The notes below the pieces were generated by a model. The model ran no database searches and was not told where the DNA came from. It saw only the letters and a list, made by a program, of their open reading frames with translations. The position numbers and the translations under genes are program-made. 64,000 nucleotides of DNA, taken from positions 1,302,001-1,366,000 of the forward strand of contig NZ_CP056783.1 of assembly GCF_023278045.1 (NCBI RefSeq). Reading direction: 5' to 3'. This document shows positions 7,503-16,536 of the stretch, one piece after another. Positions within the stretch are counted from its first letter, which is position 1. The number at the start of each line of letters is the position of its first letter. This stretch comes from Flavobacterium sp. K5-23 (GTDB lineage: Bacteria; Bacteroidota; Bacteroidia; Flavobacteriales; Flavobacteriaceae).

Positions 7503-9989
7503 ATGAAAAAAAATATTTTATTCTTATTGGTATTGCTGTTTGCTTTTGCAGGGAGTGTTTTTGCGCAAACAAAAGTAAGCGGAGTCATTGTAGATCAATT
7601 GAACCAGCCTGTTCCATTTGCAAATGTTGCTTTCAAAAATTCTAGCGAAGGAATTGTGTCTAATGAAGAGGGACATTTTTATTTGGAGTCAGCAAAAAAT
7701 CATACCGTTTTAGTCATCTCGTCTGTTGGTTATTCTGAAAAGGAAATCACACTTGAGAAAGCGGTGAACTATAATTTAAGAATCCAGATAAAAGAAGCCG
7801 AAAGCTTAAAGGAGGTTGTTATTTTTATGGGTAAAACTTCTAAAAAGAACAATCCAGCTCTTGATATCCTTAGAAAAATATGGGAAAGAAAACGTAAAAA
7901 TGGTTTGTATCTCTTTGATCATTACCAGATGGAGAAATATGAAAAAGTGGAGTTTGATATGAATACCATTGATAGTGCGTTTATGAAAAACAAGCTGTTT
8001 AAAGGGATGGAATTCATCTTTGATCATATGGATACTTCCAGGGTTACCGGGAAAACGTATTTGCCTATTTTTATTAATGAGTCTTTATATGATGTCTACG
8101 GGAATAACAAACTAAAGAAGGTCAAAGAGAAAATAAAAGCCAATAAGAATTCAGGATTCAGTGACAACCAGCAAATTTTATCTTTCGTAAAAGACCTTTA
8201 TTCTAATTATGATATATATGATAACTATTTAACTTTTTTTGACAAAAGTTTTACAAGCCCTTTGTCTAAAACGGGTGTAGATGTCTATAACTATGTCTTG
8301 AGAGATAGTGCCTTTATAGATAAAAAATGGTGTTATAATATTGTTTTTTATCCAAGAAGAAAAAACGAACTGACATTTAAAGGGGATTTTTGGGTTAATG
8401 ATTCTACTTATGCCATCAAGAAAATTAATATGGCAGTTACCAAAAGTGCTAATATTAACTGGGTAAAAGAAATTTATATCGAGCAAGAATTTGAGGTAGA
8501 AAATGACTCTGTTTTTCTGTTAACCAGAGATCATATGATGTCAGATTTTGCCTTGAATAAAAAGGAAGATTCTAAGGGGATTTATGGAAAACGAACAACG
8601 CTTTATGATAACCACAAATTCAATATAGAGAAACCAGCAAATTTTTATAAAGAGGAAGTGAATTATATAGATAATGAAGTATATAATAGGTCAGAAGAAT
8701 ATTGGGATGAAAACCGTTTCGAAAAATTAAATAAGGACGAACGTGGGGTTTATAAAATGCTGGACACTTTGCAAACCGTCAAGAAATTCCAGAATTTATA
8801 CAATTTGGTTTCAATCCTTGGAAGTGGTTATATACAATCCGGTCATTTTGATTATGGCCCTATATTTTCGACTTTTGGTTACAATGAAGTAGAGGGAATC
8901 CGTTTACGTGTAGGAGGAAGAACTTACTTTGGGCCTAACGATACTTGGAGATTAGAAGGGTATACCGCTTATGGGTTTAACGATGATAAATTCAAGTATG
9001 GACTTTCAGGAAAATGGATGGTCGAGAAGAAAAACAGGATTATTATTTCAGGAGGGAATAGACGTGACATCGAGCAAATAGGCGCGAGTTTAACTTCTAC
9101 AAATGATGTTTTAGGGCGAAGTTTTGCCTCGTCTTCATTATTCTCCTCTGGTAGTAACGGGAAATTAACGAATATCAACTTGAGCAGTGTTGCTGTTCAA
9201 ATAGAACCCATTAAAAACCTGACTTTTCAAACAGGATTTTCATATCGTACTTTAGAGTCGGCTTCGACAACTTTTAGTCTGGATTATTATACTGATGTGG
9301 CTAATTCAGTTGTTAAAAGCGATGTAAAACAGTCTGAAGTTAATTTTCAGATGGAATACACCCCCAATAAAAAAACCATAGGCTTTGGTGTAGAACGATA
9401 TGATACAGATAGTCCTTTTAGTCGTTTTTTCGTAAATTATAGCCACGGATTTAAAGGCTTGCTAGACAGTGATTTTAAATACGATAAAATACAGTTTTAC
9501 TATAAGCAACCAATAATCATAGGAGCATTAGGGCGCACAAATTTGATTTTAGAATTAGGGAAAACCTTTGGTACGATTCCTTTGGGGTTGATGAATGTAA
9601 TTCCTGGAAATCAAACGTATTTCACTATAGATAATACTTTTAGTAATCTTAATTTCTATGAGTTTGTCACTGATCAGTACGCTACTTTTCAATGGAATCA
9701 TAATTTTAGCGGAAGGATTTTTGCTAGAATACCTTTTATGAGAAAGTTGAACTGGAGAGAAATTATAGGGATAAAAGGAGTTTATGGATCAATTTCGGAT
9801 GCTAACAGAGCAATCAATGCTTCTGGTTTGATTTACAATGCTCCCGAAAAGGCGTATTGGGAATACAGTGCTGGAATTGGAAATATATTTAAAGTATTCC
9901 GTATCGATTTCGCTTGGAGAGGAAACTACTTAAACACACCAGACGCGCAAAATTTCACTGTAAAAGGTTCTTTTGGTTTTTATTTTTAA
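7503..9989 (+). CDS. DUF5686 outer-membrane protein with carboxypeptidase-regulatory-like domain
   Basis: 828 aa. Signal peptide at residues 1-21 (ends SVFAQ), then a carboxypeptidase D regulatory-like beta-sandwich (KVSGVIVDQLNQPVPFANVAF, FYLESAK) to about residue 100, then a long beta-rich region ending in aromatic FGFYF, as in outer-membrane barrels. This is the layout of the DUF5686 family common in Bacteroidetes, related to TonB-dependent receptor accessory proteins; substrate unknown. The gene starts unusually close (5 bases) to the preceding terminator. Confidence 0.8.
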   Translation: MKKNILFLLVLLFAFAGSVFAQTKVSGVIVDQLNQPVPFANVAFKNSSEGIVSNEEGHFYLESAKNHTVLVISSVGYSEKEITLEKAVNYNLRIQIKEAESLKEVVIFMGKTSKKNNPALDILRKIWERKRKNGLYLFDHYQMEKYEKVEFDMNTIDSAFMKNKLFKGMEFIFDHMDTSRVTGKTYLPIFINESLYDVYGNNKLKKVKEKIKANKNSGFSDNQQILSFVKDLYSNYDIYDNYLTFFDKSFTSPLSKTGVDVYNYVLRDSAFIDKKWCYNIVFYPRRKNELTFKGDFWVNDSTYAIKKINMAVTKSANINWVKEIYIEQEFEVENDSVFLLTRDHMMSDFALNKKEDSKGIYGKRTTLYDNHKFNIEKPANFYKEEVNYIDNEVYNRSEEYWDENRFEKLNKDERGVYKMLDTLQTVKKFQNLYNLVSILGSGYIQSGHFDYGPIFSTFGYNEVEGIRLRVGGRTYFGPNDTWRLEGYTAYGFNDDKFKYGLSGKWMVEKKNRIIISGGNRRDIEQIGASLTSTNDVLGRSFASSSLFSSGSNGKLTNINLSSVAVQIEPIKNLTFQTGFSYRTLESASTTFSLDYYTDVANSVVKSDVKQSEVNFQMEYTPNKKTIGFGVERYDTDSPFSRFFVNYSHGFKGLLDSDFKYDKIQFYYKQPIIIGALGRTNLILELGKTFGTIPLGLMNVIPGNQTYFTIDNTFSNLNFYEFVTDQYATFQWNHNFSGRIFARIPFMRKLNWREIIGIKGVYGSISDANRAINASGLIYNAPEKAYWEYSAGIGNIFKVFRIDFAWRGNYLNTPDAQNFTVKGSFGFYF

Positions 9990-10056
9990 AGCTAAACTGG
10001 TTTCAGTATCTGCTGAATTGTTCGTCTGAAATTATATTAACATTGGAAAAATTTGG

Positions 10057-10122
10057 AGCTATTCCTGCTTTCCGCTGTATGCACGCTAAAAAAAGCGTGG
10101 GATGCCGCTACTATCAGGGCTA
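10057..10122 (+). repeat. dispersed intergenic element (AGCT...GGGCTA family), copy 2
   Basis: It starts AGCTATTCCTGCT, holds CCGCT, a CACGCT/AGCGTG hairpin and GGATGCCGCT-like sequence, and ends ATCAGGGCTA. It lies between the DUF5686 gene and the glycosylase gene. Confidence 0.75.
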
Positions 10123-10135
10123 AAAAAATAATAAT

Positions 10136-10738
10136 ATGGAACAGGCCATTGCATTTCTTTCTAATCAGGATGTTTTTTTTAATCACATCATTGAAAAATA
10201 CGGTTTGCCGGTCATCCCAATAAGACCCGAAGGTTTTGAAACTTTGGTTTTATTAATTCTGGAACAACAGGTGTCTATAGATTCTGCCAAGGCTACTTTT
10301 TTAAAGCTAAAAGCAAAAGAAGAAAACTTTCATCCCGAAGCACTATTGGTTTTGGCTGATGAAGAATATAGGAACCTTGGCGTAAGCCGTCAAAAAACAT
10401 CTTATATAAAAGCATTGTCCGATGCGGTAATCAATAATAGAATTGATTTAGAATCCTTGTCTGCTAAGTCAGACGAGCAGGTTAGAGCAGAGCTTATACA
10501 AATCAAAGGTATCGGGAACTGGACTATTGACGTTTACTTGATGTTTTGTCTTCAGGCGCCAGATTTGCTTCCGCTTGGGGATATAGCAATTGTAAATACA
10601 ATAAAAGAACTTCTGGGAATAGAGGACAAACAGCAAATGGAAGTTTACACACAACAGTGGAGTCCATACCGTTCTACTGCTGCATTTTTATTGTGGCATT
10701 ATTATCTTGGGAAACGAGGAAGAAAGGTTTCTTATTAA
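10136..10738 (+). CDS. AlkA-type DNA-3-methyladenine glycosylase (HhH-GPD)
   Basis: 200 aa. It carries a helix-hairpin-helix-GPD domain: LILEQQVSIDSA (residues 41-51), the hairpin IQIKGIGNWTIDVYL (121-135), and the catalytic aspartate in PLGDIAI (D149). The family removes alkylated bases such as 3-methyladenine to start base excision repair. It lacks the N-terminal AlkA domain of E. coli, as usual for the short DNA-3-methyladenine glycosylase 2 family. It follows a dispersed repeat and precedes ppa. Confidence 0.88.
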   Translation: MEQAIAFLSNQDVFFNHIIEKYGLPVIPIRPEGFETLVLLILEQQVSIDSAKATFLKLKAKEENFHPEALLVLADEEYRNLGVSRQKTSYIKALSDAVINNRIDLESLSAKSDEQVRAELIQIKGIGNWTIDVYLMFCLQAPDLLPLGDIAIVNTIKELLGIEDKQQMEVYTQQWSPYRSTAAFLLWHYYLGKRGRKVSY

Positions 10739-10784
10739 GGAATTGTAAAGCTTTTGTTTTCTTGTGTTTTATGTTCAAATATAC

Positions 10785-10815
10785 TTGTTATAAACGTGTT
10801 TTTGTACTACTTTTG
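10785..10815 (+). promoter_or_regulatory. promoter of ppa
   Basis: A TTG at 10785-10787 and TACTTTTG at 10808-10815 are separated by 20 bases, matching the flavobacterial -33/-7 pattern. The ppa ATG follows 34 bases later. Confidence 0.6.
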
Positions 10816-10849
10816 CAACCGCATAAAAAGAATTTAAGACAAAAATATA

Positions 10850-11380
10850 ATGACTGCAGATAAAGAAAAAACTTTCGATGTACTTATCGAAATCCCAAGA
10901 GGAAGTAGAAATAAATACGAATATGATTTCGAAATAAAAAGAATGCGTTTTGATAGAATGTTGTTCTCTTCTATGATGTATCCAGCTGATTACGGATTTA
11001 TTCCAGAAACTTTAGCATTAGATGGTGATCCATTAGATGTATTGGTTTTAGTAAATGAGCCTACTTTTCCTGGTTGTGTAATGGAAGTTAAACCTATTGG
11101 TGTTTTCCATATGGCTGACGAAAAAGGACCAGATGAAAAAGTAATCTGTGTACCGGTTTCTGACCCAATCTGGAATTCATTGAATGACTTATCAGATATG
11201 AATCCGCATTTACTAAAAGAAATCGAACATTTCTTTCAAGTATATAAAGATTTAGAAAACAAATCTGTTGATGTAGGTGGATGGGGAGATAAAGATGAGG
11301 CGTATGCTATTTTGAAAGCATGTAAAGAGCGTTTCGATCAAATCGAAAATAAACCAGAAGGATTGTTCAGTATTAAATAA
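10850..11380 (+). CDS. ppa: inorganic pyrophosphatase
   Basis: 176 aa, family I soluble pyrophosphatase. The metal-binding signature is in DGDPLDVLVLV, with YPADYGFIPETLALDGDP before it and WGDKDEA near the C-terminus. It hydrolyses cytoplasmic PPi to phosphate. The next gene encodes a membrane pyrophosphatase, so this locus holds both ways to remove PPi. It has its own promoter and terminator. Confidence 0.97.
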   Translation: MTADKEKTFDVLIEIPRGSRNKYEYDFEIKRMRFDRMLFSSMMYPADYGFIPETLALDGDPLDVLVLVNEPTFPGCVMEVKPIGVFHMADEKGPDEKVICVPVSDPIWNSLNDLSDMNPHLLKEIEHFFQVYKDLENKSVDVGGWGDKDEAYAILKACKERFDQIENKPEGLFSIK

Positions 11381-11404
11381 TCCACATCTTTATAAATGTA
11401 AAAA

Positions 11405-11437
11405 AAGCAATATTCTATTGAGAGTATTGCTTTTTTT
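11405..11437 (+). terminator. terminator after ppa
   Basis: AGCAATA and TATTGCT arms followed by seven T. Confidence 0.75.
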
Positions 11438-11492
11438 GTTTACATTCGTTTTTGTACTCTATTGATTATTAACCAAAAACCAAAACGAATTT

Positions 11493-13952
11493 ATGAACAC
11501 ATTTATGATTTGGATGCCAATAGTAATGGCATTTGTTGGGCTTGCATTTATGCTTGCAAAAAGAGCTTGGGTATTAAAACAAGATCCAGGTGATGGAAAA
11601 ATGAAAGAAATTTCAGATTACATCTACGAAGGAGCATTGGCATTTCTTAAAGCAGAATATAGATTATTAACCTTTTTTGTAATAGGAGCGAGTATCGTTT
11701 TGACCGGACTTTCAATTGTAGTTCCTACTACTCACATTTTAATTGTAGTTGCTTTTGTTTTCGGAGCCTTTTTCTCAGCGCTTGCTGGAAATATGGGAAT
11801 GAAAATAGCAACTAAAACTAACGTTAGAACAACACAAGCAGCAAGGACTAGTTTGCCTCAGGCATTAAAAGTGTCTTTTGGCGGAGGAACTGTAATGGGT
11901 CTTGGTGTTGCAGGTTTAGCCGTTTTAGGTTTAACCTCATTCTTTATATTCTTTTTTCATTTTTTCATGAACGGTGTGTGGACTTCTACGGAAGACATGA
12001 CTATAGTATTAGAAACATTAGCCGGGTTTTCTCTTGGAGCTGAATCTATTGCTTTGTTTGCACGTGTAGGTGGAGGTATTTACACTAAAGCTGCCGATGT
12101 TGGTGCGGATTTAGTAGGTAAAGTAGAAGCAGGAATTCCTGAAGATGATCCACGTAATCCAGCGACTATTGCTGACAATGTGGGGGATAACGTAGGTGAT
12201 GTTGCTGGTATGGGAGCTGATTTATTTGGTTCTTATGTTGCTACAGTATTAGCCGCAATGGTACTTGGTAATTATGTTATCAAGGATATGGGTGGTAAAA
12301 TTGATGATGCTTTTGGCGGTATCGGACCTATCTTATTGCCAATGGCAATTGCAGGTTTCGGAATCCTTTTTTCTATCATTGGTACAATGCTGGTAAAAAT
12401 CACTGATGATAATGCAAAAGAAGCACAGGTTCAAAAAGCTTTAAATATTGGTAACTGGGTTTCTATTGGTTTAACACTTGTAGCTTGTTATTTCCTTGTA
12501 CAATATATGTTGCCTGAAACTATGAAAATGGATTTCTTTGGTGAAGGATCTAAAGACATCTCTTCAATGCGTGTTTTCTACGCTACCATTGTTGGTTTAG
12601 TTGTTGGAGCTTCAATTTCTTCAGTAACGGAATATTACACGGGATTAGGAACAAAACCAGTTATGGCTATCGTGCAAAAATCAAGCACGGGAGCTGGAAC
12701 TAACGTAATTGCAGGTTTAGCAACAGGAATGATTTCTACGTTTCCAACAGTATTGTTATTTGCTGCTGCAATTTGGACTTCCTACGCTTTAGCTGGATTT
12801 TATGGGGTTGCCTTGGCAGCTTCTGCAATGATGGCAACAACTGCTATGCAACTGGCAATCGATGCATTTGGACCTATTTCTGATAATGCAGGAGGAATCG
12901 CTGAGATGAGTGAATTGCCAAAAGAAGTTCGTACAAGAACGGATATATTGGATTCAGTAGGAAATACTACGGCTGCAACTGGTAAAGGTTTTGCAATTGC
13001 TTCGGCGGCATTGACTTCACTGGCTTTATTTGCTGCTTATGTAACTTTTACTGGAATTGACGGGATCAATATATTTAAAGCGCCTGTTTTAGCGATGTTA
13101 TTTGTAGGAGGGATGATTCCTGTGGTTTTCTCTGCTTTGGCAATGAATTCTGTAGGTAAGGCCGCTATGGATATGGTATATGAAGTGCGTCGTCAGTTTA
13201 AGGAAATTCCAGGGATTATGGAAGGAACCGGAAAGCCAGATTATGCTAAATGCGTTGACATCTCTACTAAGGCCGCATTGCGTGAAATGATGCTTCCTGG
13301 AATATTGACAATTGGTTTCCCTATTGCAATTGTTCTTTTAGGGAAATTGGTTTATAGTGATAACAATCAAATGATAGCTGAAATGCTTGGAGGATATATG
13401 GCAGGAGTTACCGTTTCTGGTGTTCTTTGGGCTGTTTTTCAAAACAATGCAGGAGGTGCTTGGGACAATGCCAAGAAATCTTTTGAAGCAGGAGTGATGA
13501 TCAACGGTGAAATGACATTCAAAGGTTCTGATGCGCATAAAGCAGCTGTAACTGGAGATACAGTAGGAGATCCATTTAAAGACACTTCTGGACCATCGAT
13601 GAACATCTTGATTAAGTTGACTTGTTTAATAGGGCTTGTTATTGCGCCTATTTTAGGAAACGGTACGCATACAATATCTGATACTGCCACTTGTTGTATT
13701 AGTGCGGCTCAATGCGATTCCAAATCTAAAGAAGAATGTGTTGCTAAAGGTTGTGCAAATACAAATTGTGACTACATGGCGCATTCTAATAAAATGATGC
13801 ATTCAGTGACTAAAGAAGTTACCATTGAAAAAACAAATGACAATGGAGTTGTTACTGCAACAATAACTTCTACGATTAATGGTAATGTAGAAAAAAATGT
13901 TTTTAAAGGAACGGAAGCTGAAGTTCAGGCAAAAATTGATGCTTTGAAATAA
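11493..13952 (+). CDS. hppA: K+-dependent membrane pyrophosphatase with Cys-rich C-terminal extension
   Basis: 819 aa with about 16 membrane helices. Active-site motifs are KAADVGADLVGKVEAGIPEDDPRNPATIADNVGDNVGDVAG (present across residues about 197-237). The cation-selectivity site reads GNTTAATGKG; Ala at the position held by Lys in K+-independent enzymes, and Gly three residues later, point to a K+-dependent enzyme, which pump Na+ or H+. After the last helix comes an extension of about 90 residues with six cysteines (TCCISAAQC, EEC, KGC, NC) and a beta-rich tail, which the core family does not need. Confidence 0.95.
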   Translation: MNTFMIWMPIVMAFVGLAFMLAKRAWVLKQDPGDGKMKEISDYIYEGALAFLKAEYRLLTFFVIGASIVLTGLSIVVPTTHILIVVAFVFGAFFSALAGNMGMKIATKTNVRTTQAARTSLPQALKVSFGGGTVMGLGVAGLAVLGLTSFFIFFFHFFMNGVWTSTEDMTIVLETLAGFSLGAESIALFARVGGGIYTKAADVGADLVGKVEAGIPEDDPRNPATIADNVGDNVGDVAGMGADLFGSYVATVLAAMVLGNYVIKDMGGKIDDAFGGIGPILLPMAIAGFGILFSIIGTMLVKITDDNAKEAQVQKALNIGNWVSIGLTLVACYFLVQYMLPETMKMDFFGEGSKDISSMRVFYATIVGLVVGASISSVTEYYTGLGTKPVMAIVQKSSTGAGTNVIAGLATGMISTFPTVLLFAAAIWTSYALAGFYGVALAASAMMATTAMQLAIDAFGPISDNAGGIAEMSELPKEVRTRTDILDSVGNTTAATGKGFAIASAALTSLALFAAYVTFTGIDGINIFKAPVLAMLFVGGMIPVVFSALAMNSVGKAAMDMVYEVRRQFKEIPGIMEGTGKPDYAKCVDISTKAALREMMLPGILTIGFPIAIVLLGKLVYSDNNQMIAEMLGGYMAGVTVSGVLWAVFQNNAGGAWDNAKKSFEAGVMINGEMTFKGSDAHKAAVTGDTVGDPFKDTSGPSMNILIKLTCLIGLVIAPILGNGTHTISDTATCCISAAQCDSKSKEECVAKGCANTNCDYMAHSNKMMHSVTKEVTIEKTNDNGVVTATITSTINGNVEKNVFKGTEAEVQAKIDALK

Positions 13953-13972
13953 AACATCGTTTTACTTAATAT

Positions 13973-14006
13973 AAAAATGCCTCGCGAATTGCGAGGCATT
14001 TTTTTG
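13973..14006 (+). terminator. terminator after hppA
   Basis: AATGCCTCGC and GCGAGGCATT arms around a 5-base loop, followed by seven T. Confidence 0.85.
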
Positions 14007-14033
14007 TTTTATAAAATAATTTTAATCCAGTTT

Positions 14034-14069
14034 CGGCTCCCTCTCGTTTGGAGAGGGTTGGGGAGAGGA
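14034..14069. repeat. GC-rich dispersed hairpin, copy 1
   Basis: It reads CGGCTCCCTCTCG, then GAGAGGGTTGGGGAGAGG. It is one of eight related pieces of the form GGCTCCC...GGGAGGGTTGGGGAGGGG in the window, here just after the deoxynucleoside kinase stop. Confidence 0.7.
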
Positions 14070-14684
14070 CTAAAACAAACCGTTTATCTCTGCGTCGATT
14101 CTGTTGATAATGGTTCCTAAATCTTCAGGTTTATCAACAAAGTTAATGTTGTCTACGTCTATAATTAATAATTTACCTCTATCGTAAGTATGAATCCATG
14201 CTTCGTAACGTTCATTTAAACGGCTTAAATAGTCAATAGAAATCGTGGATTCGTAATCACGCCCACGTTTATGAATTTGCCCCACTAAATTAGGTATAGA
14301 ACTTCTTAAATAGATTAATAAATCAGGAGCTTTAACCGTTGATTCCATCAATTCAAAAAGAGAAGAATAATTTTGAAAATCACGATTGGTCATTAATCCC
14401 ATTGAATAAAGATTGGGCGCAAAAATATGTGCATCTTCATAAATGGTCCTGTCTTGGATGATTTTTTTACCGCTTTCGCGAATTTGTTTCACCTGTCTAA
14501 AACGACTATTGAGGAAATAAATCTGTAAATTAAAGGACCAACGCTCCATCTGATGGTAAAAATCATCTAGATATGGATTGTCAACCACATCCTCAAAATG
14601 AGGTTCCCATTTAAAATGTTTCGCTAATAAACGAGTTAAAGTAGTTTTTCCTGACCCTATATTTCCTGCTATTGCTATGTGCAT
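14070..14684 (-). CDS. deoxynucleoside kinase
   Basis: 204 aa. P-loop GNIGSGKTTL at residues 7-16, the DRTIYEDAHIF motif (catalytic base and DRY-like region) and YLRSSIPNLVGQIHKRGRDYE (lid). It phosphorylates deoxynucleosides with ATP in the salvage pathway; specificity cannot be read. Its start overlaps the stop of the upstream gene by one base (TAATG), so the two are translationally coupled. Confidence 0.9.
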   Translation of the reverse strand: MHIAIAGNIGSGKTTLTRLLAKHFKWEPHFEDVVDNPYLDDFYHQMERWSFNLQIYFLNSRFRQVKQIRESGKKIIQDRTIYEDAHIFAPNLYSMGLMTNRDFQNYSSLFELMESTVKAPDLLIYLRSSIPNLVGQIHKRGRDYESTISIDYLSRLNERYEAWIHTYDRGKLLIIDVDNINFVDKPEDLGTIINRIDAEINGLF

Positions 14685-15475
14685 TACGGTATTGTGATTT
14701 TATAATTTGTAATTTCTTCGGATGTAAAAATAGATAAAATTTGGTCCTTGTATTGAAAATATTTAAAGGATTTATTAATATTAACAATTGAATATATAAT
14801 ATCCTTTTTTAAATCCTGAAGAATGATTTTTTCGTCTTTTAAAATTAGCGCCATATTATTGGGGAGCAACTGTATTTGTTCAAAATTTGAAACCTTTCCA
14901 ATTGCAGTGATTTTTCCAAAGATATCTATCTTATACCAGTTTGATTTACTGTCTACCCACTGAAATGTATTGAAATCAGAATAGTAATATTTAAAATTTT
15001 CCTGCAAGGGAGTAGAAATGGTTTTGTAGTCGTTTTTTAAATAATCATATAGTCCTATTTGCTGGTTTAAATTATTGTATATCCACAATTGATTTTGTGA
15101 TGCAATTCCTGTTGCGGTGACTGCTATGGGCACACTGTTTTCTGAGAAATTTATTCTTTTAGTCTCATTGAGTTGATTGTCAAGCAGAATTATGGTATTG
15201 AAGTTCTCGTAAAAAAGGACAATTCTTAAAGGATTTTGCAGATCTATTTTAGTGGTTTTCCCCAATGAAAAATTTTTATATTCAAATGATTCATTCGTTT
15301 TGGTTTTTAGTAAAACCTTGTTTTTTATGGAATAGTGATAGCCAAACTGATCCTTCCCGATATACTCATCAGCTTCAAATGGAACTGTGTTAATTTTTTC
15401 AGCTTCAATTTTAAGGGTTTGCCCAATCACCGGAATGTAGAATAAGACTAATAAGAATGTGATGCATTTTTTCAT
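14684..15475 (-). CDS. secreted beta-rich protein, unknown function
   Basis: 263 aa. Signal peptide MKKCITFLLVLFYIPVIGQ, then repeated short beta-like stretches (for example NQLWIYNNLNQQIGLYDYLK, GKITAIGKVSNFEQIQL) suggesting a propeller-like fold outside the cytoplasm. I do not recognise a named family. It is the first gene of a two-gene unit with the deoxynucleoside kinase, overlapping by one base; the pairing recurs, as far as I recall, in flavobacteria. Confidence 0.7.
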   Translation of the reverse strand: MKKCITFLLVLFYIPVIGQTLKIEAEKINTVPFEADEYIGKDQFGYHYSIKNKVLLKTKTNESFEYKNFSLGKTTKIDLQNPLRIVLFYENFNTIILLDNQLNETKRINFSENSVPIAVTATGIASQNQLWIYNNLNQQIGLYDYLKNDYKTISTPLQENFKYYYSDFNTFQWVDSKSNWYKIDIFGKITAIGKVSNFEQIQLLPNNMALILKDEKIILQDLKKDIIYSIVNINKSFKYFQYKDQILSIFTSEEITNYKITIP

Positions 15476-15600
15476 GATAAGCTAAATTACAATTAAACCT
15501 TTTATAAATTTATAGGTCTTACCTTTTTTAATCAAATAGCTGTAACAATAAATCAATTTTGTTGTCCTACTAAGCTTAAATCAATTAATACAAACTTGTT

Positions 15601-16491
15601 ATGAATAAATATTTTGTAAGCGCTGCATTTGCCATAGTTTCTTTTTTAGGGATTAATGCTCAGGAATTTCAAGGAATGGCGGTTTATGAGTCTAAAACCA
15701 GCACTTCTGATATGAAAACCAGAATGGAAGGTAATAAAGACATGACTCCAGACATGAAAAAAATGATTGAAGACCGAATGAAGTCTATGTTTGAAAAAAC
15801 ATTTATTCTTAATTTCGATAAGTCAGCCTCTATTTATAAAGAAGAAGAAAAATTAGAAGCCCAAGGTCAAGGCGGTGGTGGAATGAGAATGATGAGCTCT
15901 ATGATGGGTGGTGGCGGTTCCTATTACAAAAATGTAAAAGAGAAAACCTATGTGGTTGACAAGGAATTTATGGGTAAAGAATTTTTAGTAAAAGATTCAT
16001 TGCCTAATTTAAAATGGAAAATGGAAGGGGAAACCCGTGTGATAGGAGGATATAATTGCTTTAAAGCAACAGCTGTTCTTCCTGTAAGCAAGTCTGATTT
16101 TAGAAATTTTAGACCTAAAAAGGAAGAGAAGGAAGAAGTGAAAACTGATGAAAAAGAAAAGAAAACAAACTTCATGGCAGATCTTGAAATGCCAAAGGAA
16201 ACGGTTGTTACGGCTTGGTACACGCCTGAAATTCCAGTTAATCAAGGACCTGATAAATACTGGGGATTACCTGGTTTGATATTGGAAATAAATGATGGCA
16301 AAACGGTTGTTTTATGTTCTAAAGTAGTGTTAAATCCAAAAACTAAAGCGGATATCAAAGCACCGACAAAAGGAAAGACAATTTCTCAAAATGATTATGA
16401 CGAAACGGTTATGAAAAAAATGAAGGAAATGCAGGAAATGAATCAAGGTCGTGAAGGAAATGGCGGAATGCGTATGCGTATTGGGCATTAA
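15601..16491 (+). CDS. GLPGLI family protein
   Basis: 296 aa. Signal peptide at residues 1-21 (ends GINAQ). The family name motif is present in KYWGLPGLILEINDG. A central Gly/Met-rich stretch (GGGGMRMMSSMMGGGG is part of it) and a Lys/Glu-rich stretch are low complexity. GLPGLI proteins are secreted, of unknown function, and often sit next to TonB-dependent-receptor-like genes; that is the case here, with the next gene 45 bases downstream. Confidence 0.9.
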   Translation: MNKYFVSAAFAIVSFLGINAQEFQGMAVYESKTSTSDMKTRMEGNKDMTPDMKKMIEDRMKSMFEKTFILNFDKSASIYKEEEKLEAQGQGGGGMRMMSSMMGGGGSYYKNVKEKTYVVDKEFMGKEFLVKDSLPNLKWKMEGETRVIGGYNCFKATAVLPVSKSDFRNFRPKKEEKEEVKTDEKEKKTNFMADLEMPKETVVTAWYTPEIPVNQGPDKYWGLPGLILEINDGKTVVLCSKVVLNPKTKADIKAPTKGKTISQNDYDETVMKKMKEMQEMNQGREGNGGMRMRIGH

Positions 16492-16536
16492 TTCAATTGA
16501 TAATTAAAAAAACTTGTTTATCCTATCTCTGTCTAT

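Noticed and set aside
9914..10123. 69-aa ORF over the end of the DUF5686 gene and copy 2 of the dispersed element
   Set aside because: It is out of frame with the real gene and runs through a non-coding repeat.
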